The notes under the pieces are model-generated. The model was not told where the DNA came from, made no database searches, and saw only the letters and a program-made list of their open reading frames with translations. A program made the translations under genes and the position numbers. Of a stretch of DNA of 64,000 nucleotides, positions 40,204-48,602 are shown piece after piece. The stretch comes from Streptomyces eurythermus (GTDB taxonomy: Bacteria; Actinomycetota; Actinomycetes; Streptomycetales; Streptomycetaceae): NCBI RefSeq assembly GCF_014649115.1, contig NZ_BMSK01000011.1, positions 118,223 to 182,222 of the forward strand. The letters are read 5' to 3'. How positions within the stretch are numbered: position 1 is the stretch's first letter; each line of letters opens with the position of its first letter.

Positions 40204-43062
40204 TCAGCGGTGCTTCCAGAGGCCGTAGAGCCGGAGCACGTCCATCTGCCACCGTGCGTGGAGTTCGTCCGGACCTGAGGGTGTCTCCCGACCGAGCGAG
40301 AAGGCTACATGCCGGTACAGCGGGTGGAGATCCTCGTTGTTCGTGGTGACCAAGGCGGAGAGGAGCGGCTCGTCCGCCGAGGTGTTCGCGTCGGCGAGCA
40401 CGAGCACCTGCCCCTGGTCGTCGGGGTGCAGGTGAGGAAGTTCCCCGCTCAGCCGGTGACGGATCGCGGACCACGTGAGGGTGGCCCGGTTCCGTGCGGT
40501 GTCCTCCAGGAGGGAGCGGACGACGGCCGCGAGTTCGGCGAGCTTGGCCTCATCCGGCCGAGGTGGCGCGTCCTCCGTTTGCGGTCTCCGCACATCGCCA
40601 CCGGACGGCGGGGCGAGCAGCGCGGCGAGTCGTTCCCCACAGGCGCGGTGCGCGTCCTGGAGGTCCTGCGGGAGCTTGCCGTGGTGCTTCCGCTTGAGCG
40701 CCTTCGCACGTGCCAGGCCCTCGCGAAGTGTCTCGACGTCAGCGGGCTCCTGCCGCCGCCCGAGGTCATCGAACAGCCGTCGGAGGTCCGCCTGGACGAT
40801 CGCGTTCTCGCGCCCCCGCACCCACTCACTCATGGCGCGCAGGTGGGGATGCTGCTCAGCCCGCTCCGCCGGAGGCAGCTTCGTACCGTACAGCTTGCCT
40901 GCCGCCTGCCAGGCGCGCTTGGCCTCGGCGAGATCGTCGGCTTTCCGAGCGTGGTCGAATCGCCAGCGCAGCCCCGCGAGGGTTCCGAGGGCCGCCGCGA
41001 CAGAGGTGTCGGCAGGGCTCCCGGTGGGGGCGAGTGTCGGGGCGGTAGCGGGTGCCTCCGTCTCCGTGGCCCTCGACCGGTTCGCGCCGCTTGTGTACGC
41101 GTCACGGATGCGGTCCGCCTCCAGCCGTCTGGCCTGATGGGCCTCGCTCTGGAGTCCGGGTACCGAGCGCCCGTGACGCCGGAGGATCTCCGGGAAGTAC
41201 GGCAGCGGCTTGCCGTCGTCCGTCACGACGAGGGCGGCGTACATGAGGTCGTGACCCTTGAGGGGCTCGTCCACACGGAAGAGGAGGTTGGTCCGCCGCT
41301 CGTCCGACAGGCCGCCGAAGTCGAATCCCGTGTTGGCCGAGAGTTCCCGCCAGGTGATGTCGTCGGCTCCGTTTCTCGCTCGCGCCTTGAGGTGTTCGCG
41401 TACCGCGAGCACGAGTTGGAGGGTCGGAAGTCCGGTCGCCGGGGCCGGCTTGGTCGCTGCGGCCTGTGGTCGGCTCTCCGGCTCCCTGGGGTGCGGCACG
41501 GGCTGGGGGCGGGGAGTCGCCGGGGCGGCGGGCTGCATCGGCGGGGCGGTGACGGTACCGGCCCCGAAGAGCTCGTAGGCGCGCTGCCGTTCCGTCTCGT
41601 TGATGTGGCGGACCTGGTTCCCCGGGAGGCCCGGTGCCCAGCCCAGACCGGCGAGGACAGCTGCGAAGAAGGACGGGACCTCGCCGTTGTCCGTTCTGAG
41701 GAGCGAGGACAGAACCGGTTTGTCCTGGGCGCGAGGGAAGTCGAGCGCGATGAGAAGCCTGCGCCGGTGCTCCGGGGTGAACTGCTCGGGCGTCGCCTTC
41801 GCGCTCCCGACGAGCTTGGCCCAGGTGATCCGGCCCTGTGCGCGGGCGGTCCGCTCCAGGATCTCCCGGAAGGACGCCACGATCTCGCGGTCGTCAAGCC
41901 GTGGGCGCGGAGGCGCGGACGGCGGCTCGACCGGGAGGGGTTTGGCCGCTGCCGGTGCCGGCTGGGGCGGCTTGAGTTCGCTCCAGGCCGCCGCCTCCCG
42001 GGCGTCGAGGCGTCGCGTCTGGGCGGCGGTGAGAAGCCACGCGGGCGTGTCCGCCGTCGTGGCCTCGACGGGGGTCAGGGTCACCCGCTCCCGGAGGACG
42101 TACACCCTCGACGGGTTGGGCGGCGTCGAGGCGTGCGGAAGGACGATCCGGGCCCGGGCCACGGCCGAACCGAGAGGCTGGATGTCGGCGTCGTAGACGC
42201 TGCCCGGTGTGCCGGCCGGCCACTTCACGTCGGTCCTGGCTAAGGCTCCGGTGAACGCCACCGTGTCATCGGCCAGTCGGAAGGAGAGCGCGGGCGTGAT
42301 GGATGCGACGGAAGCGGCGGAAGCGGTGGCTCCGGCCGATCCTCGCGGCACGATTCCCTGGGGCGTCGACACCAGGCTGGGGGTGACGATTCCCTGGCGG
42401 GTGAGGACGCACTCCTCCAGCGTGGTCCATTCGACGGTGTTGCCGGGCAGCTGCGTACCGATCCGCACCTCGCGTGTGACGCCGGCTGTCCGGCATTCGA
42501 CGCGGATCGCGTACCCGTGGGATTCCACCCGGTCGTAGGCAAGCATGCTGTCCGGTCCGAAGAGCCACTCGACGTGGTCGGCGCCCTGGGCGAGGCTCTC
42601 CGCCTCCCATCGCCACTGGTGCAGGCCCAGCCGGGCCATCTGCACGCGAATGAGCTGCCGTCCGCCGGACAGCCGGAAGTCCACGGTCCCGCCCGGCCTG
42701 TCCCCGACGGTGCGGTACGACGCCTTGGCATTCCGCAGGTTCTGGCCGGCGAGCCAGCGGGTCAGGGCCTGGCCGATGTAGAGGTGGTCGGCGCTGGACT
42801 CGCCGTTGGCGGTGCGGCGGCAGTGGACGGGCGGGCGGTGCGCGAAGTGGCACTTCTTCTCGGTGTAGCGCTTGGCGCTGAGCTTCTTGCCGCAGCCGCC
42901 GAGAAGGGTGCCGCAGTAGAAGTCGTCGCGGGAACGGCCCCGCATGAAAAGGTGGAACTCGTCGTGGTCGTACGGGAGGAAGACGGGGTCGTCGGACCCA
43001 GCCCCGCCGATGACGGCGGTCTGGACCTTGCGGGTGTCTCCCTCGTCGGCGAATGGCGTCAC
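40204..43062 (-). CDS. CoiA-like zinc-finger protein with three internal repeats
   Basis: The 952-residue protein starts at a GTG with GGAG 7 bases upstream. The N-terminus resembles the competence protein CoiA group: a zinc-type cluster (Cys50, Cys57, Cys71, His72, His75, Cys81 in YCGTLLGGCGKKL...KKCHFAHRP), then a possible nuclease-like core up to about 200. A Pro-rich linker leads to an ~88-residue unit present three times (about 392-480, 549-637, 840-928). Its pattern is ITW-x-x-L...RR-x-x-LL-x-x-D...L-x-x-AL-V-T-x-x-G-x-x-PYF...LG. The last repeat is followed by the C-terminus LYGLWKHR. Between repeats 2 and 3 lies a long helical region. It ends the DISARM-like gene series. The role is unknown; binding of DNA or of repeated protein subunits is plausible. 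Confidence 0.72.
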   Translation of the reverse strand: MTPFADEGDTRKVQTAVIGGAGSDDPVFLPYDHDEFHLFMRGRSRDDFYCGTLLGGCGKKLSAKRYTEKKCHFAHRPPVHCRRTANGESSADHLYIGQALTRWLAGQNLRNAKASYRTVGDRPGGTVDFRLSGGRQLIRVQMARLGLHQWRWEAESLAQGADHVEWLFGPDSMLAYDRVESHGYAIRVECRTAGVTREVRIGTQLPGNTVEWTTLEECVLTRQGIVTPSLVSTPQGIVPRGSAGATASAASVASITPALSFRLADDTVAFTGALARTDVKWPAGTPGSVYDADIQPLGSAVARARIVLPHASTPPNPSRVYVLRERVTLTPVEATTADTPAWLLTAAQTRRLDAREAAAWSELKPPQPAPAAAKPLPVEPPSAPPRPRLDDREIVASFREILERTARAQGRITWAKLVGSAKATPEQFTPEHRRRLLIALDFPRAQDKPVLSSLLRTDNGEVPSFFAAVLAGLGWAPGLPGNQVRHINETERQRAYELFGAGTVTAPPMQPAAPATPRPQPVPHPREPESRPQAAATKPAPATGLPTLQLVLAVREHLKARARNGADDITWRELSANTGFDFGGLSDERRTNLLFRVDEPLKGHDLMYAALVVTDDGKPLPYFPEILRRHGRSVPGLQSEAHQARRLEADRIRDAYTSGANRSRATETEAPATAPTLAPTGSPADTSVAAALGTLAGLRWRFDHARKADDLAEAKRAWQAAGKLYGTKLPPAERAEQHPHLRAMSEWVRGRENAIVQADLRRLFDDLGRRQEPADVETLREGLARAKALKRKHHGKLPQDLQDAHRACGERLAALLAPPSGGDVRRPQTEDAPPRPDEAKLAELAAVVRSLLEDTARNRATLTWSAIRHRLSGELPHLHPDDQGQVLVLADANTSADEPLLSALVTTNNEDLHPLYRHVAFSLGRETPSGPDELHARWQMDVLRLYGLWKHR

Positions 43063-43320
43063 GGCATTCTCCGGGCGGGCGGTGGTCGGTGGGGTGGACT
43101 GGTCGTGGCGCGAGGGCCGGAGCCGGGGTCGGTGAGGTGGGCCGCCGGGTGCGGGCCTCCGACGACGACCGGCCCGCTCTCAGCACGTGGGGGACGCGGA
43201 TGAAGTGGCCGTTGGCAGGGCCGGAGGGGCCTTGCGCGGAGCCCGTCGAAGGTGCTGCGGACCGGCAGGGCGCGCCGGTGGGGTGCGGGTGGCGTTCGCC
43301 TGGCCGGCGGTCGGCCTCGC

Positions 43321-44586
43321 TCAGCCTTCCGTGGCGGGCTCCCCCTCGTCCCCGTTCCCCTCCCCTCGTCGGCGGCGGACTCGTACGGCGATCCCGTCGG
43401 CGAGCTTGTCCTTGACCGAACTGGCCCGGCCGAGAGTCTCGTTGCCGAGACTTCTGGCGGCGTCCACACCCTTCGCACCGGTCTCCAGCGCCTTGTCCCT
43501 CACCTCCGCCGCCGCGGCCGTCCAGCGTCTCGCCTCCGACTCCTGGCGACCGGACTCGATCCCGAGCCGCCCGTGGAAGTCGTGGACGCCGGTCACGACC
43601 TGGTTGCTCGACCGGACCACGGCCGGGGACTTGGTCGGGTGCAGGAGCACCTTCCCGTTGGCCTCTTCGGCAGCCGCGTTCATCCGGGCCACCAGACACT
43701 CGGTGCTCCGGGAGATGAGCTCCAGCCGGTTCCGCCGGGCGATCCGGATGCCGTCGCGATGCCGGTCCAGCTCCTCGGGGACGGCGTCCAGCACCCGGTC
43801 GAGTTCCAGCACGGCTATCGCGTCCTGAAGCTGGAAGCAACGAGCCAGGACCGCGAGCCACTGCCGGGCCTTGGCCTCCGCCTCCTCGGCCGCCGCGGCG
43901 AGCTCACCGATCTTGGCCTTGCGCTCCATCTTCTCGGCGAGCGCGTCGAGCCGGCGGAGCGCGTACGCCTGGGTCGTCGCGATGGTCTCCGACGTGCCCT
44001 GCACCTTCGACCATGTGATGGCGGAGACCCGGCCCACCTCGTCCCGGATGGTCATGGCGTCCGTGATCACGAGCTCCGCCCCGATCATCTTCGCCAGCTC
44101 GGCGTCCTCCTGGGCACGAAGCACGTCGTCGAGCTTCTCGTCGATCGTGGCGAGATAGTCGGTGATCTCGTCCATGGCCTGCTGCATCGCGAGCTGCGCC
44201 ATGACGGCAGCAACATTGGACAGCTGCGCCGGGTTGCCCCGGAGGGACCTCTGCCCCTTCGCGAACTCGACGAATCCCTTGATCTGGCCCTTGGGTCCCT
44301 TCAGCACGCCTGTGCTGAGCCCCGTCGTGGCGCTTTCCCTGAGCCCGTACTTGTCGATGCTCCGCGCGGACTCCTTGGTCAGCTTCACCCAGCGGCCTGA
44401 GCCGGCGGCGATGTCGGAAGCCACCTGCGCGGCTCCGGCCGCATCACCGAGCGCGGACCGGAACGGGCGCGGTCGCAGGGCCCGCGAGGGCAGGCCCTCG
44501 GACACGAGGAAGCGTTCGACCGTCGCCTCCGTCCCGATGACCGCCAGGCCATCGCCGTCCCTGATCAGCTGGATCTCGTCATCCAT
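43321..44586 (-). CDS. Helical coiled-coil protein of the DISARM-like cluster
   Basis: The product is about 421 residues; ATG 44586 is preferred over the GTG two codons earlier because GGAG then sits 5 bases upstream. It is almost wholly helical: VAAVMAQLAMQQAMDEITDYL, EKLDDVLRAQEDAELAKMIG, AEKMERKAKIGELAAAAEEAEAKA and a basic acidic-ended tail. There are no membrane helices and no catalytic motif. It lies 80 bases after the methylase gene and 258 bases before the CoiA-like gene. It could be a scaffold or sensor for the helicases; the family is not recognised. Confidence 0.68.
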   Translation of the reverse strand: MDDEIQLIRDGDGLAVIGTEATVERFLVSEGLPSRALRPRPFRSALGDAAGAAQVASDIAAGSGRWVKLTKESARSIDKYGLRESATTGLSTGVLKGPKGQIKGFVEFAKGQRSLRGNPAQLSNVAAVMAQLAMQQAMDEITDYLATIDEKLDDVLRAQEDAELAKMIGAELVITDAMTIRDEVGRVSAITWSKVQGTSETIATTQAYALRRLDALAEKMERKAKIGELAAAAEEAEAKARQWLAVLARCFQLQDAIAVLELDRVLDAVPEELDRHRDGIRIARRNRLELISRSTECLVARMNAAAEEANGKVLLHPTKSPAVVRSSNQVVTGVHDFHGRLGIESGRQESEARRWTAAAAEVRDKALETGAKGVDAARSLGNETLGRASSVKDKLADGIAVRVRRRRGEGNGDEGEPATEG

Positions 44587-44666
44587 GGCCACTCCGTGAG
44601 GTGTGTCGGAGAGGCCCGGATCGGGGTGCTCTCCTCCGGTCCGGGCCGCGTAGGCGTGCGTGCGCG

Positions 44667-47600
44667 TCAGGCTTCCGGGTGGCGGGGGCCGTGGCCGGGG
44701 GGCGGGGTGAGGGTGGAGGTGTAGTTCTCGCCGTCCACGAGGGGGTTGGTCAGGCTGACGCCCGCCGCCGCCATGCGGTCGTACTCGGCGAGGATGAGGT
44801 CCTTGGTGCGGTAGGTACCGTACTTGGCCTCGTCCTTGCGCTTGACGATGGGGAAGGTGTCGAGGATGTAGTCGACGTCGTCGCGGGTGATGCCGTAGAG
44901 GTGGAAGAAGAGGGCGTCGAGTTCGGCGCGGATCGTGATGCGGCGGTCGTCGTCCCAGATGAAGGGGGCGCCGGCGTCACCGAGGTCGCGGGCGAAGCCA
45001 GCCAGGTTCTGGGTCACGTAACAGAGTTCCAGCACCCGGCCGCGAACGAAAGGAAGGAGTTCCTCGACCACTCCCACGACTGGAACCTGCCGCATGATCG
45101 TCACGTTGAAATGCTGGCCTGGGGTCTTTTGTTTCGCCATGAAGTCATAGGGGAAGGAGTTGATCGCGGCGAGTGCCCAGGTGTGCGCCCCGGCGCCCCC
45201 GGGGACCGAGAAGCCGTTCAGCGGCTGCACGGGCGCGGTGCGAGGCACGATCGCGGCAATCGCGGTTCTGGAATCCACGGCCCGGACGTAGTCACGCACG
45301 ACCGCGATCCATGACGTATGGATGTCCTTGCGCCCGAGGAACTCATCCACTATCCCGTCAGCGCAGTAGTGCTGCGACACCGCAGGAGCCGATTTCGCCC
45401 CTGGGGTCACCTCAGCGATCTCGCCACGGGCATAGTCCGCGTACCGTGCGTCGAACTGATGGATCATCTTCCCTTCGGCAAGCCCCACCAGCCCCGGGCC
45501 GCCCTCCTCTCGGTAGTGGCCCGAGAAGCCGTCGGAGGTGAAGCCCACCCAGGGGCTCACCGCCAGTTTCGGCCCCACGGCTTGCGTCATCGACATCAGC
45601 AGATCGAAGTCACGGCGGGACAGGCAGATGGGGAGTTGCTTGGTGATCGGGTTCAGAATCTCCAGGCCTGCCAGGGGGAGGCTGTACGTCCGGTCCGGAT
45701 CGGCAAGCTCCTGCTCCGTGCGCAGATACACACCGACACGAAGGAACGCGGCCGCCTCGCTGGAGCGCAGTCGCTGGAGCGTCAGCAGCATGAACTTGGT
45801 CGAGCGGTGCACCGCCGGGAACATGCCCTTGGAGTTCTCACAATCCAGGATCGCCCGGATATACCCGCAATCCCGGAGGTACTCCCAGAAGTCCTTCATT
45901 GGGACGTCCATCAGGACACCCGTCGGCACGATGACACCGACCTGACCGCCGACCGCACTCAACTCCAGACCGCGCGACGAGAACAGGGACTGAGTTGTGA
46001 GGCGCCCCCGGGCCGTCAGCGGATACAGGCCGGACGACGAGAAGAAGTGAGACATCTCCGCGCTTTCCCGCACGGCCCGCACATAGGAATCCCGCCAGCT
46101 CACCTCCGCCGCCAGCGCCTCCGAGATCGCCTTCTTCCGGGCGCTGGTCGTCCTGGACTTCAGAATCCCGGGGTCGCGATGCGAGAAGAACTCCTCGTCG
46201 TCGAACGCGATGCGCTCCCACGGCGGGTTCCCCACCACGCAGTCGAAGCCACCGGCCCACCCCGTCGTCTCATCGATCCCCGCACCCGACTCCGGGACGG
46301 AGAACACCTCCGGGAACTCCAGATGCCAGTGGAAGAAGCGGTACTGCCTCCGCAAGCGCACAATCTCGTCGTGCGTCGACCGCGGAGCCGCGTCCCGCGA
46401 TGGGTCCTGGAGGTTGCGGAAGACCTCCTCTGTAACCGCCATCGGAGCATCGGCCTTCTTCTGCCAAATGAAGGCAGCGCACCATGCATCGGCTACGTGC
46501 AAGGCCCGGAGGTACTCGGTGGACTCGGACCAGTCCTGGTAGGCGGCCTCCTGACGACGGACGTCCGCCAGGGTGTCCGAGGAGGCACCGGTGATGCGGC
46601 GCAGGCCCGTCGCGAAGACCGTGTTCGCGATCTTCGTCTCGCCGCCGAGGTCGAAGAGGCCCCGCTGGCCGCCCCGTTCGGCCTTGTTCTGCTTCTCCAG
46701 GGTCTTGGCGTACTTCTTGTCGTCACCCTCGATCGGCTTGAAAGCCTCGTCCGGGATCCCGCCCCGCAGCAGCTTCGGCGTCGCCCCGATCAGGGCGTTG
46801 CCGTGCTTCACGTGGGCGTCCAGGAAGCCCAGCGGCTTCCCAGGCTCCAGGGCCTCCAGCCACAGCGAGACCTTGGCCAGCTCGACGGCCATCGGGTTGA
46901 GGTCCACGCCGTAGACACAGCGGGCGACCACCTCGTGCAACGCATGCCGGACGGACTCCAGCGTGGGCTCCGGGTTGCGCTCCCGTACGGCCGCCACGCG
47001 CTTGGCGATCCGCCTGGCCGCCGCCACCAGGAAGTGGCCGGAGCCGCAGGCCGGGTCGCAGACCGTCAACGACAGCAGTTCGCGGACGATCGCCTCCGAC
47101 GGGTCCGGGTCGCCCGCCGCGCTCGCCGCCTGTTCGCCGCGCTTGACCGCGTCGTCCAGGACCGGGTCCAGGGCCGAGTCGAGCAGGCACTCGATGAGCG
47201 AGGACGGGGTGTAGTACGAGCCGGTCGTCTTGCGCGTGTTGCCGGCCAGCTCCACCAGCTCGAAAGTGCGGTCGGCGGCGCTGTGCTGGGGGACCAGCTC
47301 CAGCAGGGACTCGTAGATCGAGCCCAGTTCCTCGGCGTCCAGGTGCCGGTAGTCGACCGTGCGCCAGCGCCGCGAGCCCGAGTCCCGGACCTGGGAGAGG
47401 TGGCGTACGGCCGTCAGCAGGTACTCGTTCGAGAGAGACAGGCCCTTCAGCGGGGCATCCGCGTCCGTCGCGTCGAAGATGCCGCCAAGGCCCGGCAGGC
47501 CCAGCTCCGGGCGGCCGTTCTCGTCGCCCAGGGCGTCCAGGACGATCCGCAGGGCCTGGTAGAGGTCACCATGAGCGGTGCCCCTCCGGCGGCGGGCATG

Positions 47601-48602
47601 CTGCCTCAGGCGAGCGGACGAGAAGTACGTCGCGTAGCGCTCCCGCGCCTGTTCGGTCGCCTCCTTGCCGTGCAGCACATCGCGATCCTCCGCCACGAAG
47701 ACGAACAGCAGGCGGTAGACGAGCCGCAGCAGCGCACCGTGCAGGGCCTTGACGTCCGTGTTCTCGCGCAGGGCCGTGTTGGCTGGGTGGCGCAGGAAGC
47801 CCGTGCCCAGGGTGGTGATGGCCTCCTGGACGCCCTTGCGGAGCTGGTCCAGGGCACGCGTGCCGGACGCGATGGCCTCCGTACGCCACTTCTCCAGCCA
47901 GCAGGCGGACGGCGCCGCGCCCTCCGCCACCGCGAAGCGGGAGACGTGCAGCAGCCGGTACAACAGCACGAACTCGCTGAAGAGTTCGCCGTCGAAGATG
48001 GCTTCCAGGTCGAACTCGACGTACGAGGCGGTGGCGAGCGCGCTGGAGTCGCGCAGGATGCGGAGCCGGCGGCCGTTGGTGAGGACGCCCCACAGGTGGG
48101 CCTCCGTGCGGTTCAGGCACTCCTGGACCAGGGACTGGGGCGGGATCGTGCCCGCGCCGCCGACACGCTTGTCCAGGTCGGCGTTCCACGCCGTCATGTG
48201 GAGGAGGGCGTGGTTCCAGCGGTGGCTGATGGGAAAGACGCGGTCGGGGTCGCTGTCCGCCGGGATGCCGGTGGCGCCGATCGAGGTCAGGCGGCCGAAG
48301 CCCAGTTCGGCGAAGAGCGGTTCCAGCCACTGGGAGATCGCGAGGCCCATCGGGTCGGCCGGGGTCTCGGCGTCCGGGGTGACGGGCAGCTTCTCACGCA
48401 GCTCGCGCCAGACGGCCTTGAGGTAGTCCCAGTGCCGCTCGGCCTCGTCGCGTACGGAGCGGGCGCCGATGACCTGGTAGTCGGCGGGGGCGGAGCCCTT
48501 GACGTCCTTCCCGTCGGCGATCCGCAGCAGCATGTCGGCGGGGAGCAGGCCGCCGACGGTGTGGACGGCGGAGAAGACCTGGTTGCGGGTGGTGGCGGAC
48601 AT
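44667..48602 (-). CDS. Adenine-specific DNA methylase, DrmMI/Eco57I-like
   Basis: This is a 1,311-residue class I N6-adenine methylase. The ATG shares TGATG with the helicase stop. Motif I is DPACGSG (516-522) preceded by GSYYTPSSLI, and motif IV is NPPW (792-795). VYGVDLNPMAVELAKVSLWLE is the conserved motif between them. The long N-terminal half (1-450) and C-terminal target-recognition half are typical of single-chain methylases of the BREX PglX and DISARM DrmMI groups. No cleavage domain is evident. With the SNF2 helicase directly upstream this matches the DrmD-DrmMI pair of class 1 DISARM, in which the methylase marks host DNA as self. Confidence 0.88.
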   Translation of the reverse strand: MSATTRNQVFSAVHTVGGLLPADMLLRIADGKDVKGSAPADYQVIGARSVRDEAERHWDYLKAVWRELREKLPVTPDAETPADPMGLAISQWLEPLFAELGFGRLTSIGATGIPADSDPDRVFPISHRWNHALLHMTAWNADLDKRVGGAGTIPPQSLVQECLNRTEAHLWGVLTNGRRLRILRDSSALATASYVEFDLEAIFDGELFSEFVLLYRLLHVSRFAVAEGAAPSACWLEKWRTEAIASGTRALDQLRKGVQEAITTLGTGFLRHPANTALRENTDVKALHGALLRLVYRLLFVFVAEDRDVLHGKEATEQARERYATYFSSARLRQHARRRRGTAHGDLYQALRIVLDALGDENGRPELGLPGLGGIFDATDADAPLKGLSLSNEYLLTAVRHLSQVRDSGSRRWRTVDYRHLDAEELGSIYESLLELVPQHSAADRTFELVELAGNTRKTTGSYYTPSSLIECLLDSALDPVLDDAVKRGEQAASAAGDPDPSEAIVRELLSLTVCDPACGSGHFLVAAARRIAKRVAAVRERNPEPTLESVRHALHEVVARCVYGVDLNPMAVELAKVSLWLEALEPGKPLGFLDAHVKHGNALIGATPKLLRGGIPDEAFKPIEGDDKKYAKTLEKQNKAERGGQRGLFDLGGETKIANTVFATGLRRITGASSDTLADVRRQEAAYQDWSESTEYLRALHVADAWCAAFIWQKKADAPMAVTEEVFRNLQDPSRDAAPRSTHDEIVRLRRQYRFFHWHLEFPEVFSVPESGAGIDETTGWAGGFDCVVGNPPWERIAFDDEEFFSHRDPGILKSRTTSARKKAISEALAAEVSWRDSYVRAVRESAEMSHFFSSSGLYPLTARGRLTTQSLFSSRGLELSAVGGQVGVIVPTGVLMDVPMKDFWEYLRDCGYIRAILDCENSKGMFPAVHRSTKFMLLTLQRLRSSEAAAFLRVGVYLRTEQELADPDRTYSLPLAGLEILNPITKQLPICLSRRDFDLLMSMTQAVGPKLAVSPWVGFTSDGFSGHYREEGGPGLVGLAEGKMIHQFDARYADYARGEIAEVTPGAKSAPAVSQHYCADGIVDEFLGRKDIHTSWIAVVRDYVRAVDSRTAIAAIVPRTAPVQPLNGFSVPGGAGAHTWALAAINSFPYDFMAKQKTPGQHFNVTIMRQVPVVGVVEELLPFVRGRVLELCYVTQNLAGFARDLGDAGAPFIWDDDRRITIRAELDALFFHLYGITRDDVDYILDTFPIVKRKDEAKYGTYRTKDLILAEYDRMAAAGVSLTNPLVDGENYTSTLTPPPGHGPRHPEA

